From positions 1-42,691 of the forward strand of contig UBNE01000044.1 in NCBI GenBank assembly GCA_900466745.1: 42,691 nucleotides of DNA, in the 5' to 3' direction. Under the pieces are notes generated by a model. That model saw nothing but the letters and a program-made list of their open reading frames with translations. It searched no databases and was not told the DNA's origin. Made by a program: the position numbers and the translations under genes. Positions 16,985-26,829 of this stretch are shown here, in pieces. The stretch is from Hyphomicrobiales bacterium. GTDB taxonomy: Bacteria > Pseudomonadota > Alphaproteobacteria > Rhizobiales > Beijerinckiaceae. Numbering within the stretch: position 1 is the stretch's first letter; each line of letters opens with the position of its first letter.

Positions 16985-18238
16985 ATGACCCAGGACCGCA
17001 TCCGCGCCGCGGCGCGCTACGAGCCCGATTCCCCCTATGCCTGGCTGCGCCTGGCGGTGGCGCTGGTGATCGGCACCGTCGCCTGCGTCGGCTCCTGGTC
17101 GGTGGTCGTGGTGCTGCCGGCGATGCAGGGCGAGTTCGACACGCTGCGTTCCGGCGCCTCGCTGCCCTATACCTGCGCCATGCTCGGCTTCGGCGCCGGC
17201 AATATCGTGATGGGGCGCATCGCCGACCGCTACGGCATCACGGTGCCGGTGGTGATGGGCGCCCTGCTGCTCGCCGCGGGCTATGCCGCCGCCGGCCTGT
17301 CGCATTCGCTCTGGCAGTTCGCGCTGGCGCACGGGTTGCTGATCGGCGTCGGCAGCGCCGCCGGCTTCTCGCCGCTGATCTCGGACCTGTCGCACTGGTT
17401 CCGCCGGCATCGCGGGCTCGCCGTGGTCTGCGGCGCCTCGGGCAGCTATCTCGCCGGCGTGGTCTGGCCGCAGATCATCACCTGGGGCCTCGCCCATCAC
17501 GGCTGGCGCGCCACCCATTTCGGCATCGCCATCGCCGCGCTGGTGGTGATGCTGCCGCTGGCGCCGTTCTTCCGCCGCCAGCCGGCGGCGGCCACGCTCG
17601 CCCATGCCGACAGCCGCAGCGCCGGGGCGCGCAGCGATCTCGGCCTCAGCGCCAACCAGCTTCAGGCGCTGCTCTGCGTCGCCGGCTTCGCCTGCTGCGT
17701 GGCGATGGCGATGCCGCAGGTCCATATCGTCGCCTATTGCGGCGACCTCGGCTACGGCGTCGCGCGCGGCGCCGAGATGCTGTCGCTGATGATGCTGCTC
17801 GGCATCGTCAGCCGCATCGGCTCCGGCTTCGTCGCCGACCGCATCGGGGGCACGGCGACGCTGCTGCTCGGCGCGCTGATGCAGGGCGTGGCGCTGTTCC
17901 TCTATCTCTGGTTCGACGGGCTTTCGTCGCTCTATGTCGTCAGCGGCCTGTTCGGCCTGTTCCAGGGCGGCATCGTGCCGATGTACGCCGTCGTCATCCG
18001 CGAATACCTGCCGGCGCGGCAGGCCGGGGTCAGGATCGGGCTGGTGATGTCGGTGACGGTGCTCGGCATGGCGACGGGCGGCTATCTCTCCGGCGTGATC
18101 TTCGACTATTTCAGCTCCTACCGGATGGCCTTCCTCAACGGGCTCGCCTGGAACCTGGTCAACCTCGCCATCGTCTGCTGGCTGCTGCTGCGGACGCGGG
18201 CGAGGCCGGAGCAGGGCGCCGAGGCCGCGGTGCGATAG
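16985..18238 (+). CDS. MFS transporter, 12-helix
   Basis: A 417-residue inner-membrane transporter. Helices are evident from AWLRLAVALVIGTVACVGSW onward. Motif A occurs after helix 2 as NIVMGRIADRYGITVPVVMG, and its second-half echo as RIGSGFVADRIGGTATLL. WFRRHRGLAVVCGASGSYLA and WPQIITWGLAHHGWRATHFG recall the oxalate/formate and monocarboxylate branch, suggesting an organic anion, but substrate is not determinable. GAGGAAGC precedes the ATG. The frame is open far upstream but without family similarity. The next gene, a thioesterase, follows after 83 bp. Confidence 0.9.
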   Translation: MTQDRIRAAARYEPDSPYAWLRLAVALVIGTVACVGSWSVVVVLPAMQGEFDTLRSGASLPYTCAMLGFGAGNIVMGRIADRYGITVPVVMGALLLAAGYAAAGLSHSLWQFALAHGLLIGVGSAAGFSPLISDLSHWFRRHRGLAVVCGASGSYLAGVVWPQIITWGLAHHGWRATHFGIAIAALVVMLPLAPFFRRQPAAATLAHADSRSAGARSDLGLSANQLQALLCVAGFACCVAMAMPQVHIVAYCGDLGYGVARGAEMLSLMMLLGIVSRIGSGFVADRIGGTATLLLGALMQGVALFLYLWFDGLSSLYVVSGLFGLFQGGIVPMYAVVIREYLPARQAGVRIGLVMSVTVLGMATGGYLSGVIFDYFSSYRMAFLNGLAWNLVNLAIVCWLLLRTRARPEQGAEAAVR

Positions 18239-18321
18239 CGGGGCGCCGCGCCTTCGCTTGCCGGGGCGGCCGGCGCCGGCCATCATCGCCGCCGGATTCC
18301 CTCTCGAGACGACGAGCGATC

Positions 18322-18741
18322 ATGACCCATACGGCCGACATCCCCGCCGAGGAGCCGCGCGGCGAGCTCACCGTCCGCACCATCGCCATGCCGGGGGACA
18401 CCAATGCCAACGGCGACATCTTCGGCGGCTGGGTGATGTCGCGCATGGACCAGGCTGGCGGCATCGCCGGGGTCGACCGGGCCCAGGGCCGCGTCGTCAC
18501 GGTCGCGGTCGAGGCGATGACCTTCATCCGCCCGGTCAAGGTCGGCGACGTGCTCAGCGTCTATACGGAGATCGAGTCGATCGGCCGGACCTCGATGCGC
18601 ATCCATGTCGAGGCCTGGGCCAAGCGCTTCCGCACCACCCTCCACGAGAAGGTGACGGAGGCGACCTTCGCCTTCGTCGCCATCGACGAGGAGGGCCGGC
18701 CGCGGCCGGTGCCGCGCCCGGCCGAATATCCTAACGGCTGA
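18322..18741 (+). CDS. YciA-like acyl-CoA thioesterase
   Basis: A 139-residue hotdog-fold enzyme that hydrolyses acyl-CoA to free acid and CoA. Family hallmarks are RTIAMPGDTNANGDIFGGWV, with the Asn/Asp pocket before the helix MSRMDQAGGIAG, then VAVEAMTFIRPVKVGDVLSV and YTEIESIGRTSMRIHVEAWA. The C-terminal RPVPRPAEYPNG is short, as in YciA. It is probably hexameric and cytoplasmic. Possible co-transcription with the MFS gene upstream, which could suggest organic-acid handling. Confidence 0.92.
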   Translation: MTHTADIPAEEPRGELTVRTIAMPGDTNANGDIFGGWVMSRMDQAGGIAGVDRAQGRVVTVAVEAMTFIRPVKVGDVLSVYTEIESIGRTSMRIHVEAWAKRFRTTLHEKVTEATFAFVAIDEEGRPRPVPRPAEYPNG

Positions 18742-19013
18742 TGAACCCGCCCGTCGGCGGGGTGATTCAAAAGAATCCACTTTAAGCGTTCCTTAAACGG
18801 CGCTGGCGATAGTGGCGCCCGACAAGATCGGAACAAACCGGTCCGGGGTGAACGCATGTCCGTCCGACTTCGCCAGGCCTGCCTGCCCACCGGTCCTTCG
18901 GGCCGGCCGGGCCGGGGATTCCGCGCGGTAGGCACCGCGGCGACGCCCGTCGGATCCGGCTTCCGTTTCTGAAATCCTCCTCCCGCGTCGCGTGTTTCCC
19001 GGAGTAAGACTTC

Positions 19014-21422
19014 ATGACGAAAGCCAGACCCGCGCGTGAGCGCAAGACGAGGCGGATCGGCATCGCCGCCCGGATCTACGCGGCACTGGGCACGCTGACG
19101 GCGCTGACTCTGGTGTCGTCCTCGGTGGCCTGGTTCTCCTACAGCAAGGTCGGCGCGACGGTGGACGATCTCGTCACCCAGAAGATGCCGGTGGTGGAGC
19201 TGGCGCTGGAGCTGTCGCAGGCCGCGACGCAGTCGACGGCGCTGGCCGCCCGCTTCAGCGAGGTCGAGACCGTCCAGGACCGTTCGGCGCTGACGGCCGA
19301 TCTCGACAAGGTCGAGGGCCGGCAAATGGAGCTGCTGCGCCGCATCGGCCAGCAGGGCAAGGTCGACCAGGCCCCCGCCCAGAAGGCGATCGACGAGCTC
19401 TCGCGCCAGATCAACGACATCAACGACCTGACCGGCGACCGGCTGCGCAACGCGGCCGAGCAGGGCAAGGCGCTGGAGAAGCTCTCCAGGGCGCGCGAGG
19501 GCTTCAACGCGCTCGCCGATTTCGAGACGGGCGATGCCCAGTTCGCCGTCAAGATGAGCATCGCCAGCGCGACCCAGCTCACCGGCAAGGAGGTCGAGGA
19601 CGCGCTCGCCAATATCATCGACAAGGATCTGGCGACGCTGCAGGCCGCCCAGGCGCTGCAGCTCCAGATCAGCGAGATGGTCGGCCTGCTGCGCGAGATC
19701 TCGCAGATCGAGAACCGTCCCGCGCTCGATACGGGCAAGGCCCGCTTCGCCGCGACGCTGGACCAGGTGCGCGGCTTCCTGGCGCAGGCCGAGAAGCTCC
19801 AGGCCAATCCGGCGCGCGTCGATGCGGTGAACGCCGTGATCGCGCTCGGCCAGGGCGAGGACAGCCTGATCGCGATCCGCGAGCGCGACCTCGCCACGCG
19901 CGCCGCGATCCAGGCCGGGCTCAAGGAGACGCAGCAGGCGGCCGAGGCGGTGCGCCGCCAGGTCGGCGAGCTCGTCACCTCGGCGCGCAGCGGCGCGGAG
20001 GCCGCCGGCGTCTCGACCGCCGCGCTGATCGGCCAGAGCCGGCTCTGGCTCGGCGGCATCGGCGCGGGCTCGCTGCTGATCGCGCTTACCCTCAGCTTCT
20101 TCTATGTCCGGCCGATGATCGTCGGCCGCCTCAACCGGCTCTGGGGCGCGACCAGGGCGATCGCCGACGGCGCGCTCGAGACCACGGTCGACACCAGGGG
20201 CAATGACGAGATCTCGGACATCGCCCGCAGCGTGCTGCTGTTCCGCGACAACGCGGTTGCCCTGCGCGCCGCCGAAGAAGCCAAGGTCGAGGACCAGAAG
20301 CGGGCGCAGGAGCAGCGCCGCCAGATGATGCAGGAACTGGGCGAGGCCTTCGGCGTCGTCGTGGCGGCGGCCGCCGCCGGCGACTTCACCCAGCGCGTCG
20401 CGGCGCAGTTCGCCGATGCCGAGCTCAATGCGCTGGCGGAATCGGTCAACACCCTGCTCGAGACGGTGCAGACCGGCCTGTCGGAAACCTGCGACGTGCT
20501 CGCCGAGCTCTCCGCCGGCCATCTCTCGACCCGGATCGAGGGTCTTTATCAGGGCGCCTTCGCCGAGCTGAAGGACGGCACCAACGCGCTCGCCGACGAG
20601 TTCGAAGGCACGCTGGCGCGGCTCTCCGAGACGGTCTCGGCCGTGCGCAGCGCCACCAGCGAGATCCTCGACGGCGTCACCGACCTCGCCGAACGCACCA
20701 GCGAGGAGAGCAACGCCGTCTCGATGGCGACGAACCAGCTCGGCGCCTTCGCCGGCACGGTGAGGAAGACCGCGAGCGAGGCGGCGCAGGCGACCGGCAT
20801 GGCGCAGGGCGCCGAGGAGCGGGCGCAGCAGGGCGAGAAGGTCGTCGCGTCGGCGCTGGAAGCGATGCAGCGCATCCGCCAGTCCTCGAGCAAGATCTCC
20901 GAGGTCATCGCGATGATCGACGAGATCGCCTTCCAGACCAATCTGCTGGCGCTCAACGCCGCGGTCGAGGCGGCGCGGGCCGGCGACGCCGGCAAGGGCT
21001 TCGCGGTGGTGGCGACCGAGGTGCGCAGCCTCGCCAAGCGCTCGGCCGACGCCTCGAACGACGTCAAGAAGCTGGTCGAGGCGGCGCATGGCGACGTCCG
21101 GGTCGGCGTCGAGCTGGTCGAGGAGACCTCGGCGATGTTCGGCGCGATCATGGGCTCGGTGAACGACCTGACCAAGCTGATGAACGGCATTGCCCAGACG
21201 GCGAAGAGCCAGGCCAGCGACGTCTCGACGATCAACACCGAGATCGACGGCATCGGCACCATGGCGCATCAGAACGCGGCGCTGGTCGAGCAGACCAACG
21301 CGGCGCTGGCGCTGACGGACGAGCAGACCCGCGCTTTGACCGAGCACCTCGCCCGCTTCCGCTTCCGCGAGGGGCATGGCGGCGGCCAGGAGGCCGGGCA
21401 GGGCTTTTCCGAGGCGGCCTGA
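19014..21422 (+). CDS. Methyl-accepting chemotaxis protein
   Basis: An 802-residue membrane chemoreceptor. Helix 1 is in [21 protein letters not shown] periplasmic sensor of about 300 residues follows, helical and Gln/Ala-rich, resembling four-helix-bundle or HBM-type sensors. Helix 2 is [20 protein letters not shown] near residue 350. A HAMP domain follows ([20 protein letters not shown]), then a second HAMP-like segment ([20 protein letters not shown]). The signalling hairpin tip is canonical: [20 protein letters not shown], then [20 protein letters not shown]. There is no C-terminal CheR-tethering pentapeptide. Ligand unknown. No che or flagellar genes are adjacent, so it is an orphan receptor feeding a remote pathway. 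It ends with a strong terminator. Confidence 0.95.
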   Translation: MTKARPARERKTRRIGIAARIYAALGTLTALTLVSSSVAWFSYSKVGATVDDLVTQKMPVVELALELSQAATQSTALAARFSEVETVQDRSALTADLDKVEGRQMELLRRIGQQGKVDQAPAQKAIDELSRQINDINDLTGDRLRNAAEQGKALEKLSRAREGFNALADFETGDAQFAVKMSIASATQLTGKEVEDALANIIDKDLATLQAAQALQLQISEMVGLLREISQIENRPALDTGKARFAATLDQVRGFLAQAEKLQANPARVDAVNAVIALGQGEDSLIAIRERDLATRAAIQAGLKETQQAAEAVRRQVGELVTSARSGAEAAGVSTAALIGQSRLWLGGIGAGSLLIALTLSFFYVRPMIVGRLNRLWGATRAIADGALETTVDTRGNDEISDIARSVLLFRDNAVALRAAEEAKVEDQKRAQEQRRQMMQELGEAFGVVVAAAAAGDFTQRVAAQFADAELNALAESVNTLLETVQTGLSETCDVLAELSAGHLSTRIEGLYQGAFAELKDGTNALADEFEGTLARLSETVSAVRSATSEILDGVTDLAERTSEESNAVSMATNQLGAFAGTVRKTASEAAQATGMAQGAEERAQQGEKVVASALEAMQRIRQSSSKISEVIAMIDEIAFQTNLLALNAAVEAARAGDAGKGFAVVATEVRSLAKRSADASNDVKKLVEAAHGDVRVGVELVEETSAMFGAIMGSVNDLTKLMNGIAQTAKSQASDVSTINTEIDGIGTMAHQNAALVEQTNAALALTDEQTRALTEHLARFRFREGHGGGQEAGQGFSEAA

Positions 21423-21452
21423 GCTTCCGTCCCCGAGCCCGATCGAACCAGG

Positions 21453-21482
21453 AAGGCCCGCGGCGCGTCCGCGGGCCTTTTC
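21453..21482 (+). terminator. Intrinsic terminator after the chemoreceptor gene
   Basis: AAGGCCCGCGG and CCGCGGGCCTT pair perfectly over 11 bp around CGCGT, followed by TT, 30 bp after the stop codon. The next transcribed feature is a tRNA. Confidence 0.9.
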
Positions 21483-21544
21483 CGTTCCGGCCGGCGGCAT
21501 CGGACGATGCTTGCTGCCGAAGAATGGCGATGCTAGGCGAGGAG

Positions 21545-21620
21545 CGGGCCGGTAGCTCAATGGTTAGAGCTCGCTGCTCATAACAGCGCCGGTGCCGGTT
21601 CGAGTCCGGCCCGGCCCACC
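21545..21620 (+). tRNA. tRNA with CAU anticodon, probably tRNA-Ile2 (k2CAU)
   Basis: A 76-nt cloverleaf with all stems perfect: acceptor GGGCCGG/CCGGCCC, D arm GCTC/GAGC, anticodon stem CGCTG/CAGCG around CTCATAA, T stem GCCGG/CCGGC around TTCGAGT, discriminator A, and an encoded CCA. The CAU anticodon fits elongator Met or Ile2. The C4-G69 and C5-G68 pairs, known as determinants for the lysidine enzyme TilS in E. coli, favour Ile2, which reads AUA. Initiator tRNA is excluded because the first acceptor pair is matched and the three-G-C anticodon stem signature is absent. The convergent macB-type gene ends 16 bp away. Confidence 0.93.
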
Positions 21621-21636
21621 ATTTCCCGCATCGCGA

Positions 21637-23661
21637 TCAACCCTTCGCCAACGCCGCCACCGGATCGAGCCGGGAGGCGTTGCGGGCCGGCAGGAAGCCG
21701 AAGGCCACGCCGATCAGGCAGGCGCAGAGGAACGAGATCACGATGGAGGCGGTCGAATAGATCAGCGAGAAGCCGGTGCCGAGAGCGTCGAGAACGACCC
21801 CCAGCCCGAGCGCCGCGACGATGCCGAGCACCCCGCCGATCAGGCAGACGAGGACGGCCTCGATCAGGAATTGCTGGAGGATATCGCTCTGGCGGGCGCC
21901 CACCGCCATGCGCACGCCGATCTCCGAGACGCGCTCCGTGACCGAGACGAGCATGATGTTCATCACGCCGATGCCGCCGACGATGAGCGATATGACCGCG
22001 ATCGCCGCGATCAGCAGGGTCATGGTCCGGTTGGTGCTGGTGATGGTCCGGCGGATGTCGTCGGTGTTGAGGATGAAGAAGTCCTTCGTCCCGTGCCGCT
22101 GGGTGAGGAACCGCGTCACCGCCTGCTCGGCGAGGGCGGTCGTGACCGCGTCGCTCACCCTGACCGTGATGCTGCGCAGGGAGCTGCTTCCCAGGAAGCG
22201 GGTCTGTGCGGTGGTGTAGGGGATGTAGAGCGAGGGGTTCTGGCTCGACCCGAAGCCGCCCTGCCGCGCCTGCACCACGCCGATGACGCGGACCGGCACC
22301 TTTCCCGCCAGGATCACCTGGCCTACGGGGCTCGCCGCGCCGCCGGGAAACAGCGCCGTCCGGGCATTCTGGTCAATCACGGCGACCTGCGCGATGTCGC
22401 CCACGCTCGCGGCGTCGAAGAAGCGCCCCTGCGACAGCGTCATGCCGGTTGCCGCGAAATACTGCTCGCCGACGCCGTTGACCAGCGCGCTCGTCTCGGT
22501 GGCGCCGAAGCGGATGGTGCTGGAGGTCGAGACCGTCGGCGTGACGGCGGCGACATAGGGCTGCTTCGCCAGCTCGGCCGCGTCGGAGGCGACGAGCGTG
22601 GTGATCTTGCCCGACCGCAGATCGCCGAAATCCTTGCCCGCGAAGATCTCCAGCGTGTTCGTGCCGAGGCTGGAGATATTGGCCAGCACCCGCTGCTGCG
22701 AGCCTTGCCCGAGCGCCACGACGCTGACCACCGAGGCGATGCCGATGATGATGCCGAGCATGGTCAGGAAGGTGCGCAGCTTGTGCGCCCGCATCGCGAA
22801 CAGCGCCATGCGGAAGGCTTCCCGGAAGCGGTCGAGCCTCGCCCTGAGCGGCGCCCGCCCCGCGGGCACCGGCTTCGGGCTCGCCGCGGCGGTCCGCGGC
22901 GCCGGCGCAGCCCCCTTGACCGTGTCGGAGACGATCGCGCCGTCGGCGATCTCGATGATGCGCTCGGCCCGCCTCGCGATCGCCATGTCGTGGGTGACGA
23001 TGACGACGGTGCGCCCTTCGGCATGCAGCGCGTCGAGGATGCGCAGCACCTCCTCGCCGCTATGGCTGTCGAGCGCGCCGGTCGGCTCGTCGGCGAGGAT
23101 GACCTCGGCATCGTTCATCAGGGCGCGGGCGATGCTGACGCGCTGCTGCTGGCCGCCCGAGAGCTGCCCCGGCCGGTGATGGGTGCGGTCGGCCATGCCG
23201 AGGCGCTCCAGCAGGGCGAGCGCGCCGCGGCGCCGGTCGTCGCGGCTGCGGCCGGCGTAGACCGCCGGGATTTCGACATTGCCGAGGGCCGTCAGCTCGT
23301 CGAGCAGGTGATAGCGCTGGAAGATGAAGCCGAAATGCTCGCGCCTGAGCGCGGCCAGCGCGTCGCCGTCCAGCGCGGCGGTCTCGCGGCCGGAAATGCT
23401 GTAGCGGCCCGCCGTCGGCCGGTCGAGGCAGCCCAGTATGTTCATCAATGTCGACTTGCCGGAGCCCGAGGCGCCGACGATCGCGACCTTCTCGCCGGCC
23501 CGGATGACGAGATCGATAGCCTTCAGCACGGCGATCCGTGCATCGCCCGAGGGATAGTCGCGCCCGACGCCGGCAAGGGCGATGAGCGGCGCGGCCATGC
23601 CCGGGGCAGCCGCCGGGATCTCCGGATCGCGGAACTCCTCCAGGATCTCGCTGTGTCGCAT
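21637..23661 (-). CDS. macB: MacB-type ABC transporter, fused ATPase and permease
   Basis: A 674-residue inner-membrane mechanotransmission ABC protein, the motor of a tripartite exporter. The N-terminal ATPase has Walker [11 protein letters not shown], the Q-loop in [15 protein letters not shown], signature [15 protein letters not shown], Walker [13 protein letters not shown] and the switch His in VIVTHDMA. Helix 1 follows ([20 protein letters not shown]), then a periplasmic MacB domain, then three helices with the FtsX signature [20 protein letters not shown]. The ATG at 23661 is preferred to a GTG three codons earlier, which lies in an intercistronic repeat. Substrates of MacB relatives include macrolides, peptides and toxins; specificity here is unknown. 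It is last in the nodT-macA-macB order. Confidence 0.93.
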   Translation of the reverse strand: MRHSEILEEFRDPEIPAAAPGMAAPLIALAGVGRDYPSGDARIAVLKAIDLVIRAGEKVAIVGASGSGKSTLMNILGCLDRPTAGRYSISGRETAALDGDALAALRREHFGFIFQRYHLLDELTALGNVEIPAVYAGRSRDDRRRGALALLERLGMADRTHHRPGQLSGGQQQRVSIARALMNDAEVILADEPTGALDSHSGEEVLRILDALHAEGRTVVIVTHDMAIARRAERIIEIADGAIVSDTVKGAAPAPRTAAASPKPVPAGRAPLRARLDRFREAFRMALFAMRAHKLRTFLTMLGIIIGIASVVSVVALGQGSQQRVLANISSLGTNTLEIFAGKDFGDLRSGKITTLVASDAAELAKQPYVAAVTPTVSTSSTIRFGATETSALVNGVGEQYFAATGMTLSQGRFFDAASVGDIAQVAVIDQNARTALFPGGAASPVGQVILAGKVPVRVIGVVQARQGGFGSSQNPSLYIPYTTAQTRFLGSSSLRSITVRVSDAVTTALAEQAVTRFLTQRHGTKDFFILNTDDIRRTITSTNRTMTLLIAAIAVISLIVGGIGVMNIMLVSVTERVSEIGVRMAVGARQSDILQQFLIEAVLVCLIGGVLGIVAALGLGVVLDALGTGFSLIYSTASIVISFLCACLIGVAFGFLPARNASRLDPVAALAKG

Positions 23662-23670
23662 CGTCTTCAC

Positions 23671-23706
23671 GCGAACCGGTGTCCACTTCGCTCGAAACTG
23701 CTCTCA
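23671..23706 (-). repeat. Diverged intergenic repeat between macA and macB
   Basis: GCGAACCGGTGTCCACTTCG followed by CTCGAAACTGCTCTCA shares the AACCG, CCACTT and CTCT landmarks of the repeats at 2863 and 16891, but is a different subtype. It spans the intercistronic gap and includes the macA-type stop codon. Confidence 0.5.
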
Positions 23707-24933
23707 GAGCCCCATCGGCGGCGGGCCGCCCGGGCCGCGCGCGGCGGCCGAAGCGGCCTGCGCCGGCTGTTCCCCGGTGACGACCCGCTCGCCCTCGGCG
23801 AGGCCGGCCCGGACTTCGGCGGTGATCTTGTTGTTGAGGCCGATCTCGACCTTGCGGATCGCCGCCGTCCCGTCCGCCCCCAGCACGGTGACCGGGTAGC
23901 GGCCCTCGGCATCGGCCGCGCCGAGCGCGGCGGAGGGGACCGTCAGGACGTTCTTGGCCTCGCCGAGGATGATGCGGACCTCGGCCGTCATATAGGTCCG
24001 CAGCCTTCCGTCGCCGTTCGGGACGTCGAACAGGCCGTAATAGTAGATCGCGTTCGACGAGGCCGAGCTGCTGCTCGAGGAGGTCGAGGAGCCGGAAGTG
24101 GTGGACGCGCTGAAGCTGCTGTCGTTGCGGATCGATTCCGGCGCCGGCTCGATGGAGGTGAGCCTCGCCTCGTAGCGGCGTCCGGGTTCCCCGATGATAG
24201 TGAAATAGAGCGGCAGGCCGGGCTTGACCCGGGTGACGTCGGCCTCGGAGATCTCCGTGCGCACCGTCATGGTGTCGAGCTGGCCGAGAATGACGATGGT
24301 CGGCGCCGACTGTGCGGCGTTCACCGTCTGACCCTGCTGGCTGACCAGCGACAGGACCGTGCCGTTGATCGGCGCGGTGATCCGGGTATAGCCGAGATTG
24401 GCCCGCGCGGTCTCGACCGCGACCTCTGCCTCGATGATCTGGGCCTGCAGCGCCTCGATCTGGGCCTGCGTGACCTTGACCGCGGCGTCCGCGCTCTCGA
24501 AATCCGCCTGCGAGACCGCCCGTCGGTCGATCATCCGGGTGTGCCGCGCCAATGTCTGGCGGTTGAGGACCAGCGTGGCCTGCTTCTCGGCGAGCTGAGC
24601 CCTGACATTGGCCAGGGCGGCCTCCGCCGTGCGCAGGCTGTTCCTCTGGGTCACGGAATCGATCTCGGCGATCAGATCCCCGGCCCTGACGGACTGGCCG
24701 GCCGAGACCTTGACGGCGGTGATCCGGCCGGACACCTGCGCACCGACCGCGACCAGCCTGACCGGCTTCAGGGTACCGGTCGCCAGCACCGTCTCCTCGA
24801 CGTCGCCGCGCTGGACCGGCGCCGTCATCTGCGCCGGCGCCGGGCTCGCCCCGAGCCGCTGCCATGCCAGGGAGCCGCCGAAACCGAGGGCGGCCAGACC
24901 GGCGAGGGCGATCAGCATGCGGGTGGGCGTCAC
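23704..24933 (-). CDS. macA: MacA-type periplasmic adaptor (HlyD family)
   Basis: A 409-residue membrane-fusion protein linking MacB to an outer-membrane channel. An N-terminal anchor (MLIALAGLAALGFGGSLAW) precedes the first lipoyl half, VGAQVSGRITAVKVSAGQSV. A coiled-coil hairpin rich in AEAALANVRAQLAEKQATL-type heptads follows, then the second lipoyl half (YTRITAPINGTVLSLVSQQG). The beta-barrel contains a Ser/Thr run at about residues 270-293 (SSFSASTTSGSSTSSSSSSA) just before IYYYGLFDVPNGDGRL; E. coli MacA lacks such a run. The GTG at 24933 overlaps the nodT-type stop by 4 bp, supporting this start over the ATG five codons later. Confidence 0.91.
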   Translation of the reverse strand: MTPTRMLIALAGLAALGFGGSLAWQRLGASPAPAQMTAPVQRGDVEETVLATGTLKPVRLVAVGAQVSGRITAVKVSAGQSVRAGDLIAEIDSVTQRNSLRTAEAALANVRAQLAEKQATLVLNRQTLARHTRMIDRRAVSQADFESADAAVKVTQAQIEALQAQIIEAEVAVETARANLGYTRITAPINGTVLSLVSQQGQTVNAAQSAPTIVILGQLDTMTVRTEISEADVTRVKPGLPLYFTIIGEPGRRYEARLTSIEPAPESIRNDSSFSASTTSGSSTSSSSSSASSNAIYYYGLFDVPNGDGRLRTYMTAEVRIILGEAKNVLTVPSAALGAADAEGRYPVTVLGADGTAAIRKVEIGLNNKITAEVRAGLAEGERVVTGEQPAQAASAAARGPGGPPPMGL

Positions 24934-26510
24934 CGGTCCGCACCGTGCGGCGGGGAGGCTTCCGCCGCCGCTCCGAACTGCTCGGGGGTCGCGAGATGCG
25001 GGCCTGTGGCGATGTCGACGATCTCCGGCTTTCCGCTGTCGATCGTCCCGCTCCAGCCGCCGCCGAGGGCCTTGTTCAGGGCGATGTAGTCGGTGGCGAC
25101 GGCGACCTGGCTCGCGATCAGCGAATCCTCGGCCGAATAGAGCGAGCGTTCCGCCTCGAGCAGGTCGAGGAAGCTTTGCGTGCCGGCGCGGTAGAGCGAG
25201 CGGCCGAGCGAGGCCGCCTCGCGATAATTCGCGACCGAGACCGCGAGCCTGGCGCTCTTGATGCGCTCCTGCGCCAGTGACACGATCGCGTTCTCGACGT
25301 CTTCGAGCGCGCTCAGCACGGATGAGCGATAGGCCAGGAAGGACTGGTCCCGCTGCGCCTCGGCGACCTCGACGGCCGCCTTGAGCTGGCCGCCATTGAA
25401 GATCGGCACGGTGAGCGTCGGCCCGAAGGACCAGCTTATCGAGGAGCTCTTGCCGAGATCGCCGAGCCGGGTGCCGGTGGTGGCGATGCTGCCGGTCAGG
25501 CTGACGCTCGGATAGCGCGCCGCCTGCGCCTGCCCGATCTTGGCGGTGGATTGCGCATATTGCCGCTCGGCCAGCCGGATATCGGGCCGGCTGGCGAGAA
25601 GGTCGGCGGGGACGCCGGTCGGGATCGGCAGCCGGGGCCGGGGAATGGCGCCGGGCTTGCCGAGCCGCCTGCTCAGCGCGGCCGGGGCCCGGCCGGTCAG
25701 GACGGAAAGCCGGTGCACGGCTTCGGCATGGGCGGATTGGAGATCGGGGATGTTGGCCTCGGTCGTCGCCGCCTGGCCCGCCGCATTGGCGACATCGACG
25801 GCCGAGGAGGCGCCGGCCTCGAATTTCGTGCGGGTCAGCGCCGCCGTCTCGCGCTGCGAGGCCGCGGTCCGGCGCGCCAGCGCGATGCGGGCCTGATAGC
25901 CGCGTGCCTGGACATAGTTGGAGGCGACGTCGCCGATCAGGGTCAGCAGCGTCGCGCGCAGCTCCTCCTCGGAGGCGTCCATGCCGTAGCGCGCGGCTTC
26001 GACGGCGCGCTTGTTGGCGCCGAAGAGATCGAGCTCCCAGCTCGCATCCAGCCCGGCCTGGAACTGGTTGCCGGTCGCGATCGAGCCCGAGCCGGCGGAA
26101 ACGCTCTTGGCGCGCGTCGCCGAACCCGACCCGTCGACCGTGGGGAACAGGGCGCCGACCGCCTGCCGATAGCTCGCCCGGGCCTCGCGGATCTTCGCCT
26201 TGGCGGTCGCTACGTCGAGATTGCCGGCGACCGCCTCCCGGATCAGCGCGTCGAGCAGCGGGTCGTTCAAACGGCGCCACCACGCGGCCAGGGCCGGCGG
26301 CTTCGCCGGCTTGGCGGCTTTCGCCTGTCCCCAGGCCAACGGAAGCGCGAGCACGGGCTTCTGGTAGTCGGGACCGACGACGCAGCCGGCGAGAAGGGCG
26401 GCCGAAAGCAGGAGGCCGGCCAGCCGCCAGCCCGCCGGCAAAGGCGAGCGGGCGGCAACGCGCGGCTGTGCCGCGCAGCGGCAGGAAAAGGCGGCGGAGA
26501 TCGGAGTCAT
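24930..26510 (-). CDS. NodT-family outer-membrane efflux lipoprotein
   Basis: A 526-residue TolC-like outer-membrane factor. A basic N-terminus and hydrophobic stretch lead to the lipobox LLAGC, followed by VVGPDYQKPV, the standard NodT/RND outer-membrane lipoprotein start. Two repeats of the OEP domain are visible, the first around LDASWELDLFGANKRAVEAA, the second around SWSFGPTLTVPIFNGGQLKA. The tail extends about 50 residues beyond ALGGGW, ending in a low-complexity stretch. Trimeric beta-barrel and periplasmic tunnel structure is expected. It overlaps the adaptor gene by 4 bp, so the two are translationally coupled. Confidence 0.92.
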   Translation of the reverse strand: MTPISAAFSCRCAAQPRVAARSPLPAGWRLAGLLLSAALLAGCVVGPDYQKPVLALPLAWGQAKAAKPAKPPALAAWWRRLNDPLLDALIREAVAGNLDVATAKAKIREARASYRQAVGALFPTVDGSGSATRAKSVSAGSGSIATGNQFQAGLDASWELDLFGANKRAVEAARYGMDASEEELRATLLTLIGDVASNYVQARGYQARIALARRTAASQRETAALTRTKFEAGASSAVDVANAAGQAATTEANIPDLQSAHAEAVHRLSVLTGRAPAALSRRLGKPGAIPRPRLPIPTGVPADLLASRPDIRLAERQYAQSTAKIGQAQAARYPSVSLTGSIATTGTRLGDLGKSSSISWSFGPTLTVPIFNGGQLKAAVEVAEAQRDQSFLAYRSSVLSALEDVENAIVSLAQERIKSARLAVSVANYREAASLGRSLYRAGTQSFLDLLEAERSLYSAEDSLIASQVAVATDYIALNKALGGGWSGTIDSGKPEIVDIATGPHLATPEQFGAAAEASPPHGADR

Positions 26511-26683
26511 CGGGTCGCCGCGCGCTTTCCCGAGGCGCCGTCCTGCGGCGCGGCCGGCATCGTAGGCTCGCGGGTTTCAGGAGCCTCCGCACGGCTCATG
26601 GCGGCCCGGCCGGGCGCCGCGAGCATGGCGGCGGACGCCGCGGCAGGGACCGGCCCGCGGGGGTTGCGAAGGATGGCAAGCAT
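26507..26683 (-). CDS. Possible small protein upstream of the efflux operon
   Basis: A 58-codon frame starting MLAILRNPRGPVPAAASAAM and ending SGKRAATR. Its stop overlaps the nodT-type start by 4 bp (ATGA), as between other genes of this operon, and GGGA lies about 8 nt before its ATG. It is Ala/Pro-rich with no membrane segment or known domain. In DNA this GC-rich an open frame of this size is unremarkable. It may be a coupled leader or chance. Confidence 0.25.
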   Translation of the reverse strand: MLAILRNPRGPVPAAASAAMLAAPGRAAMSRAEAPETREPTMPAAPQDGASGKRAATR

Positions 26684-26829
26684 GGCATTCCCGTTGTGAT
26701 GGGCGGGACCGTGCAGAGGCTGTTCGGCGAAATGCCGGCGCCAATGTTGCCGAATGTTTCGGGTGTATAGAAAGTTGTAGGCCTCGGAGCCCGCGCATCG
26801 CCCCGGAATGCCGGCGCGGTTCCGCCGGA
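26684..26829 (-). other. Gap between the kinase and efflux genes
   Basis: The gap between the kinase stop and the nodT-type start is 319 bp if the small frame at 26507-26683 is not real. The kinase-proximal part is less GC-rich, with TTCGGGTGTATAGAAAGTTG around 26758-26777, and could hold a promoter. No convincing terminator hairpin was seen, so read-through from the two-component genes is possible. Confidence 0.4.

Noticed and set aside
21545..21636. tRNA 3' end as an integration site for a genomic island
   Set aside because: No integrase, no direct repeat of the tRNA end and no compositional change were seen in the neighbouring efflux genes.
21592..25089. An 1165-codon plus-strand frame covering the efflux genes
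   Set aside because: It starts inside the tRNA and is antisense to MacB and MacA homologues with complete motifs; composition is that of a shadow frame.
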